A DNA stretch of 64,000 nt from an uncultured Lachnospiraceae bacterium (GCA_910578085.1 CAJTPM010000016.1:1-64000), one strand, 5' to 3'. Counted from the stretch's first letter, positions 25,473 through 35,094 are shown. The notes: generated by a model from the letters alone, not told the origin. Translations and numbers: made by a program.

Positions 25473-28037
25473 ATGGAAAATCAGCAGAGTAACAAGAAGA
25501 AAAACCGCACGACACATTTCCTGCTTGGAAGTTTTGTCATACTTCTGATCCTTGGTGTCAGTGCTTTTATGTATCTGAGCTATTATATGAGCAGGGTAAG
25601 TGAGAAATCTATTGATAAAGTCGGCGACGTTTATATGTCGGGCATCAAAGAGCATATCGTTGCCCATTTCAGGACGCTGATCGATTTGAAATTTGAGCAG
25701 GTGGAGGCGGTGGTGCAGGTCGTTCCGGTGGAAATGGATGATATGGATGAACTGTATGAGGAGCTGATCTACAGAACAAATATCAGAAACTTTAACTATC
25801 TGGCGCTCTGTGCCGAGGACGGTACAATTGAAATGTTGGATGGAGAACAGTTTGAACTGACCGATCCGGATCCTTTTTTTGAATCCCTGAAGAAGGGCGA
25901 AAAAAAGGTGGCGGTGGGCAGAGATACCAATGGAAATGAGATCGTTATATTTGGCGTCGATGCGCATTATCCGATGAAAAGCGGCAAGACCTGTACGGCC
26001 CTTGCGGCGGCTGTGCCGATCGAGTATATCAGTATAATGTTAGGGACGGATGAGGAGGAAAACGCCATCATATATTCCCATATTATCCGTAAGGAGGGGA
26101 GCTTTATCGTCAGTGATATGAGTGATGAGTACGCCGATTATTTCAGCGCTCTGTATGAGAAATACGCAAACGATGATCCGGCGAAGATAGAAAACTATAT
26201 CGACGGTCTTTCGACGGCCATGGCTGAAAAAAAAGATTATTCGGCGATTACGAATTTTGAGGGAAGCAGCCAGCAGGTCTACTGTACCATGCTGCCTTAT
26301 TCGGAGTGGCATCTTCTGACGATACTGCCCTTCGGTGTTCTGAATGAGACCGTGGAAAATATGAACAGAGACCGGACGGCGGCTACATTGTTGATCGGCG
26401 CTATTGTGCTGGCGGTGTTGCTGATTATTTTCTTTGTATATTTTAAAATGACGCGTCAGCAGATGAAAGAGCTGGAGGAAGCCAGAGAGGAGGCTCTGGA
26501 GGCCAATAAGGCAAAGAGTACCTTCCTTTCCAATATGAGCCATGATATCCGTACGCCGATGAATGCCATTGTGGGGATGACGGCAATTGCCATGACGCAT
26601 ATTGAAGACAGAGAGCAGGTACAGAACTGTCTTCGGAAGATTACGCTGTCCGGAAAGCATTTGTTAGGGCTGATCAATGATGTGCTTGATATGTCAAAGA
26701 TCGAGAGCGGTAAGATGACACTGACTGCGGAGAGAATCTCTCTCCGGGAAGTTGTGGAAGGGGTTGTAGGGATCGTACAGTCCCAGATCCGGGGAAAGAG
26801 TCAGAACTTTAATGTACATATAAGCAATATCATAGCGGAAGATGTGTACTGTGACAGCGTCCGGTTAAATCAGGTACTGATCAATCTTTTGTCCAATGCC
26901 ATAAAGTATACCCAGGAGGGCGGCAGCATTCAGTTATCCCTCTATCAGGAGCAGGCTCCTGAGGAGATGGGAGAAGGGTATATCCGCAATCATATTACGG
27001 TAAAGGACAATGGAATCGGCATGACGCCGGAATTTGTGGAGCATATTTTTGAGTCCTATTCCAGAGCGGACAGCAAGCGCGTCAATAAAACGGAGGGCGC
27101 AGGACTTGGCATGGCGATCACAAAACATATCGTGAATGCCATGGATGGAACGATCACTGTGGAGAGTGAACCGAAGAAAGGAACAACTTTTGAAGTAACT
27201 GTGGATTTCGAGAGAGCGGATACGGAGGAGATCGAGATGGTTCTTCCGCCCTGGAAAATGCTGGTGGTGGATGATGACGAGGCGCTTTGCAGAACGGCAG
27301 TGGAAGCGCTTGATTCCATAGGGATACAGTCGGATTGGTGTATGAGCGGAGAAAAAGCGCTGGAGATGGTCACAAAGCATCACAGGATGCGGGACGACTA
27401 TCAGATCGTTTTGTTAGACTGGAAACTTCCGGGAATGGATGGCATTATGGTTGCCAGGCAGATCAGGCAGATCGTGGACAGGGATATGCCGATCATTCTG
27501 ATATCGGCCTATGACTGGAATGAGTTTGAGGAGGAGGCAAGAGAAGCCGGAATCGACGGTTTTATCAGTAAACCTCTGTTTAAATCAACGTTATATCACA
27601 GCCTGAAAAAATATATGAATGTGGAGGAGATACAGGAGAAGGCCAGTGAGGAACTGGTGGGACGCCGCATTCTGGTGGCGGAGGACAATGATCTGAACTG
27701 GGAGATCCTGAAAGAACTGCTGTCGGATATCGGCATGGAACTGGAATGGGCAGAGAACGGAAAGATCTGTCTGGAGAAATTCAGAGAATCGAAAGAAGGA
27801 CACTTTGACGCGATCCTGATGGATGTCAGGATGCCGGTGATGACCGGTTATGAGGCCACCGAGGCGATCAGAGCCCTTGACCATCCGGATGCAAAGAAAA
27901 TTCCGATCATAGCGATGACGGCGGATGCCTTTTCGGAGGATATCAGGCGGTGTCTGGACAGCGGTATGAATGCCCATACGGCGAAGCCGATCAATCTGGA
28001 TGAGGTGGTACTACTGTTGAAGAAATTTATTTTGTAA
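25473..28037 (+). CDS. Hybrid sensor histidine kinase with two receiver domains
   Basis: This 854-residue kinase has one TM at about 15-38 and an extracytoplasmic sensor of about 265 residues, likely a Cache-type fold. A second TM at about 303-325 is followed by HisKA with His357 in FLSNMSHDIRTPMN and an HATPase with GIGMTPEFVEHIFE and GAGLGMAI. Two receivers follow, the first with its Asp in VLLDWKLPGMDG and the second in ILMDVRMPVMTG. ATG 25473 is preceded by GAAAGAGGAAG; ATG 25455 is an alternative. There is no response regulator next door and no Hpt domain, so its output partner lies elsewhere. A terminator follows. Confidence 0.92.
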   Translation: MENQQSNKKKNRTTHFLLGSFVILLILGVSAFMYLSYYMSRVSEKSIDKVGDVYMSGIKEHIVAHFRTLIDLKFEQVEAVVQVVPVEMDDMDELYEELIYRTNIRNFNYLALCAEDGTIEMLDGEQFELTDPDPFFESLKKGEKKVAVGRDTNGNEIVIFGVDAHYPMKSGKTCTALAAAVPIEYISIMLGTDEEENAIIYSHIIRKEGSFIVSDMSDEYADYFSALYEKYANDDPAKIENYIDGLSTAMAEKKDYSAITNFEGSSQQVYCTMLPYSEWHLLTILPFGVLNETVENMNRDRTAATLLIGAIVLAVLLIIFFVYFKMTRQQMKELEEAREEALEANKAKSTFLSNMSHDIRTPMNAIVGMTAIAMTHIEDREQVQNCLRKITLSGKHLLGLINDVLDMSKIESGKMTLTAERISLREVVEGVVGIVQSQIRGKSQNFNVHISNIIAEDVYCDSVRLNQVLINLLSNAIKYTQEGGSIQLSLYQEQAPEEMGEGYIRNHITVKDNGIGMTPEFVEHIFESYSRADSKRVNKTEGAGLGMAITKHIVNAMDGTITVESEPKKGTTFEVTVDFERADTEEIEMVLPPWKMLVVDDDEALCRTAVEALDSIGIQSDWCMSGEKALEMVTKHHRMRDDYQIVLLDWKLPGMDGIMVARQIRQIVDRDMPIILISAYDWNEFEEEAREAGIDGFISKPLFKSTLYHSLKKYMNVEEIQEKASEELVGRRILVAEDNDLNWEILKELLSDIGMELEWAENGKICLEKFRESKEGHFDAILMDVRMPVMTGYEATEAIRALDHPDAKKIPIIAMTADAFSEDIRRCLDSGMNAHTAKPINLDEVVLLLKKFIL

Positions 28038-28050
28038 GAAATGAAATGGG

Positions 28051-28079
28051 GCCGGATCTGGGTGTGATCCGGCTTTTTT
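28051..28079 (+). terminator. Intrinsic terminator after the hybrid kinase
   Basis: A perfect 8-bp stem (GCCGGATC 28051-28058 with GATCCGGC 28066-28073), a 7-base loop and a run of six T (28074-28079). It separates the kinase from sbcD. Confidence 0.92.
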
Positions 28080-28104
28080 AAACAATACGGAAGAGGAGAC
28101 TCGT

Positions 28105-29253
28105 ATGAGGCTGTTTCATCTATCGGATCTGCATATCGGATTAAAATTATTGAATTGGGATATGCGGGAGGATCAGGAGTATATATTTGGGCAGATCGCA
28201 GCGCTGGCGGCGGAGAAAAGACCGGATGCTATCGTGATCGCCGGAGATATCTATGATAAGTCGGCGCCTTCCGCGGAAGCGGTGGAGGTTTTTGACCGTT
28301 TTGTGGTAAAGCTGCGGGAGGCTGCGCCGGAGGCGGCGGTCATGATGATCAGCGGCAACCACGACAGTCCTTCCCGATTGGACTGTTTTCGGAGTGTGCT
28401 GGCGGGAGAGCGTTTGTATACGATCGGGAAACCGCCTGTGCAGGATGGAGAATTTATGGAGAAGATCGTACTGCGGGATGCATACGGAAAAGTGAATTTT
28501 TATCTGCTGCCTTTCGTGAGACCTTCCATGGTTCGGACGGTCGTGGGCACGAAGGAGGATGGCAGCTTTCTTTCTTATCAGGAGACGATGGAGAAGCTGA
28601 TCGGGCGGGAAAAGATCGACACAGGGGAGAGAAATGTGTTTGTGAGCCATCAGTTCTATGTGCCGGAGGGCGTGGAGGCGAAGGATGTGGAGCGCATGGA
28701 TACGGAAGTGCGTACCGTGGGAAATGTCGATGCGGTGGGGGCAGGTCTTTTGTCCGTATTTGATTACGCGGCCCTGGGACATATCCATAAACCCATGAAA
28801 GTGGGCAGTGAGAGGATCCGCTACTGTGGGACGCCTTTGGCCGTATCCGTCAGCGAGGCGGGGCAGGAGAAGGGGGTCGTGATGGTGGATCTGCAGGAGA
28901 AGGGCACTGTGCATATCACAAAACTTCCGCTAAAGCCGCTTCGGGAAGTGCGGGTGATAAAAGGAGAGCTGGCGGAAGTACTGGAGTTTCGCTGTGAGGA
29001 TTATGTGACGGTGATCCTGACAGATCGGGCAGATCTGGATGTGATCGATATGCGGGAGAGGCTTCGGCTGGCTTTTCCGAATCTGTTGGAGATCAGGCGG
29101 GAGACGAAAAAGACAGCAGATTATGAGAGGGAGATCGACACAGAGGCGCTGCCTGATCCCTTCGCGTTATGCTGTCTGTTTTTAAAGGACATGGATGAAC
29201 AGGATCAGGCAGTGATGCAGGATGTGATCAATGTGGTGAAAGGGGCGCTGTAA
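28105..29253 (+). CDS. sbcD: Exonuclease SbcCD subunit D
   Basis: This 382-residue Mre11-type nuclease processes DNA ends and hairpins with SbcC. Phosphoesterase motifs are in order: LSDLHIG, GDIYDK, SGNHDSPSRL and GHIHKP. GAAGAGGAG precedes ATG 28105. The stop is immediately followed by the sbcC start (one base between), showing an operon. Length and layout are ordinary. Confidence 0.96.
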   Translation: MRLFHLSDLHIGLKLLNWDMREDQEYIFGQIAALAAEKRPDAIVIAGDIYDKSAPSAEAVEVFDRFVVKLREAAPEAAVMMISGNHDSPSRLDCFRSVLAGERLYTIGKPPVQDGEFMEKIVLRDAYGKVNFYLLPFVRPSMVRTVVGTKEDGSFLSYQETMEKLIGREKIDTGERNVFVSHQFYVPEGVEAKDVERMDTEVRTVGNVDAVGAGLLSVFDYAALGHIHKPMKVGSERIRYCGTPLAVSVSEAGQEKGVVMVDLQEKGTVHITKLPLKPLREVRVIKGELAEVLEFRCEDYVTVILTDRADLDVIDMRERLRLAFPNLLEIRRETKKTADYEREIDTEALPDPFALCCLFLKDMDEQDQAVMQDVINVVKGAL

Positions 29254-29254
29254 T

Positions 29255-32200
29255 ATGAAACCGTTGATACTGACCATGAGGGCTTTTGGCTCCTACAATA
29301 AAGAGACGACTGTTGATTTTTCGAGACTTTCTCAAAATCTGTTTTTAGTTACAGGGGATACCGGCGCGGGAAAAACTACGGTTTTTGATGCCATCGTATT
29401 TGCGCTCTACGGGGAGGCGTCTTCTGTTGCCAACAGAAAGGAAGGGATAGTGCTGCAGAGCCAGTATGCGGCTTTGGATGTGACGCCCTTTGTGCGGCTT
29501 ACCTTTTCGGACGGCGAGAATGGAGAGATCTATGTTGTCTCGCGCACCCCGAGACATCGGAAACTGCTCAAAAGAGGGAAAGGAAGCGGTGTCCGCACCA
29601 CGGAAAAGAACGCTTCGGTCTCCCTGATTATGCCGGATGGGAGCGAATATCCGGCAAAAGAGACAGAGCAGAAAATCGAGGAGATCGTGGGATTTAATAA
29701 GGAGCAGTTTATGCAGGTGGCGATGATCGCCCAGGGTGAATTTATGGAACTTCTTCGGGCGAAATCCGACGTGAAGAAAGTGATCTTCCGGAAGCTGTTC
29801 CACACAGATATTTATGAGAGGATCGCCCAGGAGTTAGAGAGGCGCAAACGGGAGAAGGAAAAAGAGATCGCCGTTATCAAAACAGGCTGCCGGGCTGTTG
29901 TGCACAGGATCCGAATCCCGGAGGCGTATGAGAGAGCGGAACAGATCGCCGGGTTGAAGGAGCAGATAGAGGAGGGTGTTCTGGCAAATATGGGGCAGTT
30001 TCTGGAGGAGCTGGGGGCGCTTTGCGTTTATTGCGCAAAGACCAGGGAGGAGATGGAGAAAGAGCTTCAACTTGCATCTGTGGTGCGGGATAAAACCCGG
30101 GATGCGTACATTGGGGCGGAAAATCTGGTGAAGTCTTACGGACAGCTTGAACAGGCACAGGCTGAGCTTGCGGAGTGTGAAAGATATCGCGGGGAGATGG
30201 CGGAGGCGGCGAAGCTGGCGGCTGATCTGGGAGATGCCTATGATATTCTGACCGAGTATAAGGTTTATGAGACGACCAATAGGGTGGCAGAGAGCATAAA
30301 GACGGCAAAGCGGGAGAAGGAGAAGATCCTGCCCGGCCTGACGGAGAGGGAAGAAAGGCTGGCGGAGGAGAAAAAGAAGGCGAAAGAACAGTATGACATC
30401 TCTCAGGAGAGGTTCAGCAAACTGAGTGAGCGGGTCGAGGCGGCAAAAAAGATACTCCGGGAGATGGAGAGCGCGGAGAGAGGGTACGGCGAGAGCCTTG
30501 AGGAGCTGGAAACAGCACAAAGGAAGGAGCGGGAAGAACGGGAGAAGCTGACCGGCCTGGAAGCGCAGGAAAAGAGCCTGAAAGAGCAGGCGGAAATCCT
30601 GGGGAGCGCAGAGGCTCTTCTGGAGAGATGGAAGGGGAAGGAAAAGCTGGCGCTTGATCTGTCGGAAGATTCCGGGGAGATAACGGAGCTGAAGAAACAG
30701 ATCGAAGTACAGGCAAAGAGAGCTGCGCAGACAAAGAAAGTGTATGAGGAGACGAAAGAGGTATATCTGCGGGAAAGCAGAAGTTATGAGCAGAGACGGC
30801 AGAGCTTTCTGGATGCCCAGGCGGGGATTCTGGCGGGCAGCCTGGAGCCTGGAAAACCCTGTCCGGTCTGTGGTTCGTTGGAACACCCTGTTCCCTGTAA
30901 GAGCGGGGAAGGGAAGGAGGAACTTTCCAAGGAAGAGATCGGGCGCCTGGGCGAGATGGTGGAAGAGTACCGGAAAAGACAGGAGGATACGGCTGGCAAG
31001 GCGAAGGAGGAGGAGATCTCCCTGCGGGAGAAGCGTGACGCATTTGAAAAGAGACTGCGGAAACTGACGGAAAAATATAAGGAAGCGGTCACCGGGGAAG
31101 ATATGTCTGAGACTTTGGGGGAGAGCAGTGCGGAGATACCGGAGGCTGTTCTTCGTGATATGATCGGGAAGTTTCTGAGAAATGTGCAGAGGGAGGGAGT
31201 TTCCCTACAAAAAAATGTAGATGATTTAAAAGAGATACGAAAAAAGCTTGAGAAGACCGGGGGACATAAGGAAATGTTGCAGCAGTCCGTCAGGCAGTGC
31301 GTGGAAAAGCTGCAGGCGGCGGAAAATGCGGTTCATCAGAAGAAAGGGAAACTGGAAAGCCTGTCCGGCACAGTGGAATATGCGACTGTGGAGGAGGCGG
31401 ACCGGAAGCTGCAGGAGGAGAAGAGCAGAAGAGATGAGGCGGCCGGACATTTTCATGAGATACAGGAGAAGGCCGAGCAGGCGGAAAGAGAGAGGCAGGA
31501 GGCGGAGACGCTGCTGCAAAACTACAGAAAAGAGCTTCCGGAGCGGATGCGGGAGGCGGAAGATAAAAGGACGGCCTATGAATTTCGCATGCGGGAAAGG
31601 GGGCTGGACGAGGCTGCATGGCAGGCGTTAACCGCAACATATGAAAAAGAGGAGACTGATCTTTTAAGGAAGAAGGTGGCGGACCATCAGCTGAGGGAAC
31701 AGAAAGCTGCGGCTGTGAAGGAAGCAGCGTTTGACGCCATCGGGGAGCAGGAAAAACCTGTTTTGGAAAAGCTGGAAGCGGAAAAAATGCAGGCGGAAGA
31801 AAGGCTGACGGCGGTCAAGGAAAAACTTGCGCATCATCAGGAGAAAGAGCGGGATAACAGAAGCGTCTATGAAGAACTGGCGCCCAGAGCGAAGGAACGG
31901 AAGCTTGTCATTGAGGAACATACCAGAGTAGATCAACTGTACAGGCTGGTTTCCGGAAATGTGACCGGGGGACGTATGGATCTGGAAACTTTTGTGCAGC
32001 GCTATTATCTGGAAAGAGTGCTGCATGCTGCCAACAGACGTTTTCAGGAGATGTCCGGCGGGCAGTTTGAACTGCGCATGGTATCCCCGGAACGGGCCGG
32101 GGAGGGAAAAAACCGGGGCCTGGATCTGATGGTTTACTCTGCCGTCACCGGAAAAGAACGGGAGATCCGGACGCTCTCCGGGGGAGAGTCCTTTATGGCG

Positions 32201-32461
32201 GCCCTGGCTTTAGCGCTGGGTATGGCGGATCAGATCCAGGACAGCACATCGGCGGTCCACCTGGATATGATGTTTATTGACGAAGGGTTTGGCTCTCTGG
32301 ATGAGCATTCCAGAAATCAGGCCGTGAAGGTGCTGAAGGAGATGGCGGAGGGAAAGAGACTGATCGGCATTATCTCCCATGTGACTGAACTGAAACAGGA
32401 GATTGAGGAGAAGTTAATTGTCAGCAGGAATGAAGAAGGAAGCTTTGTGAGGTGGGAGTGA
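29255..32461 (+). CDS. sbcC: Exonuclease SbcCD subunit C
   Basis: This 1068-residue Rad50-like ATPase has Walker A near residue 35-42 (VTGDTGAGKTTVFDAI) and long coiled coils. The zinc hook CPVCG lies near residue 535 (PGKPCPVCGSLEHP). The C-terminal ABC signature is LSGGESFMAALALALG, and Walker B is MMFIDEGFGSLD. It partners SbcD to cleave DNA hairpins and blocked ends in the cytoplasm. The coiled-coil region is very Glu/Lys-rich. A strong hairpin follows the gene. Confidence 0.96.
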   Translation: MKPLILTMRAFGSYNKETTVDFSRLSQNLFLVTGDTGAGKTTVFDAIVFALYGEASSVANRKEGIVLQSQYAALDVTPFVRLTFSDGENGEIYVVSRTPRHRKLLKRGKGSGVRTTEKNASVSLIMPDGSEYPAKETEQKIEEIVGFNKEQFMQVAMIAQGEFMELLRAKSDVKKVIFRKLFHTDIYERIAQELERRKREKEKEIAVIKTGCRAVVHRIRIPEAYERAEQIAGLKEQIEEGVLANMGQFLEELGALCVYCAKTREEMEKELQLASVVRDKTRDAYIGAENLVKSYGQLEQAQAELAECERYRGEMAEAAKLAADLGDAYDILTEYKVYETTNRVAESIKTAKREKEKILPGLTEREERLAEEKKKAKEQYDISQERFSKLSERVEAAKKILREMESAERGYGESLEELETAQRKEREEREKLTGLEAQEKSLKEQAEILGSAEALLERWKGKEKLALDLSEDSGEITELKKQIEVQAKRAAQTKKVYEETKEVYLRESRSYEQRRQSFLDAQAGILAGSLEPGKPCPVCGSLEHPVPCKSGEGKEELSKEEIGRLGEMVEEYRKRQEDTAGKAKEEEISLREKRDAFEKRLRKLTEKYKEAVTGEDMSETLGESSAEIPEAVLRDMIGKFLRNVQREGVSLQKNVDDLKEIRKKLEKTGGHKEMLQQSVRQCVEKLQAAENAVHQKKGKLESLSGTVEYATVEEADRKLQEEKSRRDEAAGHFHEIQEKAEQAERERQEAETLLQNYRKELPERMREAEDKRTAYEFRMRERGLDEAAWQALTATYEKEETDLLRKKVADHQLREQKAAAVKEAAFDAIGEQEKPVLEKLEAEKMQAEERLTAVKEKLAHHQEKERDNRSVYEELAPRAKERKLVIEEHTRVDQLYRLVSGNVTGGRMDLETFVQRYYLERVLHAANRRFQEMSGGQFELRMVSPERAGEGKNRGLDLMVYSAVTGKEREIRTLSGGESFMAALALALGMADQIQDSTSAVHLDMMFIDEGFGSLDEHSRNQAVKVLKEMAEGKRLIGIISHVTELKQEIEEKLIVSRNEEGSFVRWE

Positions 32462-32503
32462 GGAAATAAAAAGTTAAAGAAAATTTATCCGGAAACAGTC
32501 AGC

Positions 32504-32547
32504 GCGGCCGTTATGCAATATGATATTTGCATAACGGCCGCTTATTT
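32504..32547 (+). terminator. Terminator after sbcC; first part of a 317-bp gene-free stretch
   Basis: A perfect 14-bp stem (GCGGCCGTTATGCA 32504-32517 with its complement 32528-32541), a 10-base AT loop, and a T-rich trail (TTATTTT). The gene-free stretch 32462-32778 also holds an A/T-rich palindrome around TTTCAG/CTGAAA (about 32578-32600) and presumably the spoIIIA promoter. No sigma-E type sequence could be assigned with confidence. Confidence 0.85.
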
Positions 32548-32778
32548 TGAAAAACCGGCGTAAAATTCCTGAAAAAATTTTTATTTCAGTGCTGAAAAAA
32601 AGGACAGGTACATATATATAGACAGAGAGAAAGCTGTGTGATCAAGATGTGGTAGTGCATGGCTGGGAATTGCGGTCAGGATACGGCAGCGCAAAGGAAG
32701 ATGCCGTATGGACGGAAGACGGTGGCGCCCCATGGATATCAGGCAGTCAGGATAAAGTGGGGAAGAGGAGGAGACGCC

Positions 32779-33708
32779 ATGGAAAAGGAGGAGATCCTGC
32801 ATATGTTTCCGGCGTCCTGCAGAAAGCTTTTTGACAGGGCGGCATCCGCACCGGAAAAGCTACAGGAGATAAGGCTGCGGGCAAAAAAGCCGGTCATACT
32901 GGTCAAAATGCAGCAGGAGTATTTTCTGACGGAGGCTGGACAGCTTACCAGAGAGGTGAGTGGGGCAAAGGTTGTGGATGCAAAGGAGTTAGAGGAGATT
33001 CTGCAGCATATCTGTAATTATTCTGTCTATGCCTACACGGATGAGATCAGGCAGGGATATCTGACACTGCCCGGAGGACACAGGGTGGGAGTTGCCGGAC
33101 AGGTGGTGATGGAGGGGGAAGACAGGATCAGAACCATAAAAAACATCCGTTATTTAAATATCCGGATCGCTCATGAAGTAAAGGGAGCCGCTAAAACAGT
33201 GATTCCGGAAGTTTATGAGAACGGCAGATTTTGTAATACGTTGATCCTGTCGCCGCCGGGCTGTGGGAAAACTACGCTGCTACGGGACCTTGTGCGGGAG
33301 ATATCAGAAGGAAATGCATGGGGAAGGGGAATGTTCGTCAGTGTGGTAGACGAGCGTTCGGAGATTGCGGGAAGTTATCTGGGGGTTGCACAAAATGACC
33401 TGGGTATTCGGACGGATGTGCTGGATGGTTGTCCGAAGGCCATGGGGATGATGCTGTTAATCCGCTCCATGGCGCCCCAGGTGATCGCCGTGGATGAGCT
33501 GGGCAGCGTTGAGGATGTGGAGGCGGTGGAAAAGGTACTGCGGTGCGGCTGTCATATACTGGCAACGATCCATGCGGAGGATATGGAAGAATTAAAGCAG
33601 AAGGCTTTTATGGAAAAGCTTTTGAGAGAGAGGGCATTCCGGAGATTTATTGTGATGGGGAAAGAAAACGGGAACTGTGTGGTAAAAAATATATATGGAT
33701 GTATATAA
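32779..33708 (+). CDS. spoIIIAA: Stage III sporulation protein AA
   Basis: This 309-residue P-loop ATPase is thought to power the SpoIIIA-SpoIIQ channel from the mother-cell side. Walker A is SPPGCGKTTLLRD and Walker B-like is VIAVDELGSVEDVEA, similar to secretion ATPases. GAGGAGG lies just upstream of ATG 32779; the frame is open further upstream but without a ribosome site or conservation. It is first in the spoIIIAA-AH operon. An unusual 144-bp gap follows before spoIIIAB. Confidence 0.95.
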   Translation: MEKEEILHMFPASCRKLFDRAASAPEKLQEIRLRAKKPVILVKMQQEYFLTEAGQLTREVSGAKVVDAKELEEILQHICNYSVYAYTDEIRQGYLTLPGGHRVGVAGQVVMEGEDRIRTIKNIRYLNIRIAHEVKGAAKTVIPEVYENGRFCNTLILSPPGCGKTTLLRDLVREISEGNAWGRGMFVSVVDERSEIAGSYLGVAQNDLGIRTDVLDGCPKAMGMMLLIRSMAPQVIAVDELGSVEDVEAVEKVLRCGCHILATIHAEDMEELKQKAFMEKLLRERAFRRFIVMGKENGNCVVKNIYGCI

Positions 33709-33720
33709 AAAATATATACG

Positions 33721-33775
33721 GAATATGTCGGGAATATACAGCGAATATGCAGGAAATATGGAGGGAACATGGAGA
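33721..33775 (+). repeat. Five degenerate 11-bp units between spoIIIAA and spoIIIAB
   Basis: Units resembling GAATATGCAGC start at about 33721, 33732, 33743, 33753 and 33765, with a period of 10-12 bases. Successive units differ at one to three positions. They lie in the 144-bp gap of the operon. A short open frame across them (33695-33886) has no ribosome site and probably is not a gene. Confidence 0.55.
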
Positions 33776-33852
33776 GGATGCGTTACGGAACAGGCATGGG
33801 AAGATAAGTTTGGAAAGATCTGTATGAAAGGAATGACAAAAGGAGGTGTCCG

Positions 33853-34371
33853 ATGTTTCGACTGTTCGGCATATTGGCAGTCATAGCGGGAAGCAGTGGT
33901 CTGGCTTTCAGTATTGTGGGGGAGCGGAAAGAATATCTGGAGCGATGCAGACAGTGGCGGGAGGTGATTACGCTGATGGAGCATGAGATCGCTTTTCAGA
34001 AGTCTTCCCTGCCGGAGATCTGCAGCAGGGTGGGGATGCATCTGACAGGAGACAAAAAAGTGTTTTTGGAACGCGTCGGAAAGACCTTTGACGAGGGGGA
34101 TGGCAGTACACTGGGGGAGATATGGCGGCGGGAGACGGGCATGGTGTTTTCGAAAGAACCGTTAAAAAAGGAAGTGAAGAAAGAAGTCGAAGAACTCGGG
34201 AAAAAACTCTGTTTTGAGGACAGTGAAATGCAGAGAAAAGTGCTGCAGGATGTGGAGAAATCTTTAAAAAAGCATGAGGAAGCACAGGAGAATCTGTACA
34301 GGGAGAGAAATAAGCTGACACTTTGCGCAGGAGTGATGGGCGGCCTGCTTTTGACGATTCTCTTACTGTAA
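33853..34371 (+). CDS. spoIIIAB: Stage III sporulation protein AB
   Basis: This 172-residue protein is anchored by an N-terminal hydrophobic segment (LFGILAVIAGSSGLAFSIV) and a C-terminal one (LCAGVMGGLLLTILLL), with a charged helical domain between, as in the family. It resembles type II secretion F-domain proteins and is part of the mother-cell channel complex. AAAAGGAGGTG gives a near-perfect ribosome site for ATG 33853. Confidence 0.92.
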   Translation: MFRLFGILAVIAGSSGLAFSIVGERKEYLERCRQWREVITLMEHEIAFQKSSLPEICSRVGMHLTGDKKVFLERVGKTFDEGDGSTLGEIWRRETGMVFSKEPLKKEVKKEVEELGKKLCFEDSEMQRKVLQDVEKSLKKHEEAQENLYRERNKLTLCAGVMGGLLLTILLL

Positions 34372-34380
34372 TTCCTGAAG

Positions 34381-34405
34381 CAATACATTTTCAGAAAATG
34401 TATTG
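34381..34405 (+). other. Perfect hairpin between spoIIIAB and spoIIIAC
   Basis: An 11-bp perfect inverted repeat (CAATACATTTT 34381-34391 with AAAATGTATTG 34395-34405) surrounds a 3-base loop, 9 bases after the spoIIIAB stop. An AT-rich tract follows but no clean T-run. It may stabilise or partly terminate the message inside the operon. Confidence 0.7.
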
Positions 34406-34488
34406 ATTTACAAAAATAAATTATAATTTAATTATTTGAATTATGAAATGAAACGGAACTAAAAACAGAACGGGAACAGGGGACGAAT

Positions 34489-34683
34489 ATGACAGTCAGT
34501 GTAATTTTTAAAATAGCGGCAGTGGGTATACTGGTGACAATATTGGGACAGGTTTTGAAGCACAGCGGCAGGGAAGAGCAGGCTTTTTTAGTTTCTCTGG
34601 CCGGTCTGATCCTGGTACTGACCTGGATCATGCCGTACATATATGATCTGTTTATGTCGATCCAGAATCTGTTTTCACTGTAG
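34489..34683 (+). CDS. spoIIIAC: Stage III sporulation protein AC
   Basis: This 64-residue membrane protein has two TM helices, about 5-22 (IFKIAAVGILVTILGQVL) and 30-55, the typical size for the family. It works in the SpoIIIA complex of the mother-cell membrane. The conserved GQVLKxxGR-type loop is visible (GQVLKHSGREEQ). It is preceded by a 117-bp AT-rich gap with a hairpin. Confidence 0.93.
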   Translation: MTVSVIFKIAAVGILVTILGQVLKHSGREEQAFLVSLAGLILVLTWIMPYIYDLFMSIQNLFSL

Positions 34684-34710
34684 CGAAGAAAGAGAAAAGA
34701 GGTGCGGCAT

Positions 34711-35094
34711 ATGATCGTGATCAAGATTTCTTTACTCGGGGTGCTTGCGGTGCTGTTAGCGCTTCAATTTAAAATACTGCGGCCGGAGTATGCGGCCTAT
34801 ATCGGAGTGGCTTGCGGCGGCCTGATCTGCGTGTTTATTGTGGAGTATCTCGCCAGAGTATTCAAAGAATTCGGGCAGCTGCAGCAGTATGTAACGGCGA
34901 ACCGGGAATACCTGAATATTCTGCTCAAGATGATCGGCATCACCTATATCTGTGAATTCAGTGCCGGTATTTGTAAAGATGCCGGGTTTCAGACGATAGC
35001 CGGACAGATCGAGGTGTTCGGAAAAGTATGTATTCTGTTATTCGGTCTGCCCATTGTCATTTCTCTGATGCAGACAATAGGGAGTTTCGTATGA
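34711..35094 (+). CDS. spoIIIAD: Stage III sporulation protein AD
   Basis: This 127-residue protein has about four TM segments (IKISLLGVLAVLLALQF, YAAYIGVACGGLICVFIV, ILLKMIGITYICEFS, VCILLFGLPIVISLMQTI). AGAGG 8 bases upstream supports ATG 34711 over an upstream GTG. Its stop overlaps the spoIIIAE start (ATGA). It is a component of the mother-cell SpoIIIA channel. Confidence 0.93.
   Translation: MIVIKISLLGVLAVLLALQFKILRPEYAAYIGVACGGLICVFIVEYLARVFKEFGQLQQYVTANREYLNILLKMIGITYICEFSAGICKDAGFQTIAGQIEVFGKVCILLFGLPIVISLMQTIGSFV

Noticed and set aside
29834..30886. Minus-strand open frame of about 350 codons opposite sbcC
   Set aside because: The Leu/Phe/Arg-rich translation is the mirror of the Glu/Lys-rich coiled coil of SbcC; no domain or ribosome site.
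28105..32461. SbcCD as a phage-defence island
   Set aside because: The pair is a standard chromosomal housekeeping nuclease here, with no neighbouring defence genes.
32560..32778. Sigma-E promoter for spoIIIA
   Set aside because: CATATATA at 32611 vaguely resembles a -10 but no matching -35 could be placed; not reported as a feature.
33717..33780. CRISPR-like array
   Set aside because: Units are 11 bp without spacers; no cas genes in the window.
33695..33886. 63-codon open frame between spoIIIAA and spoIIIAB
   Set aside because: No ribosome site, built from the degenerate repeats, and it overlaps the well-supported spoIIIAB start.
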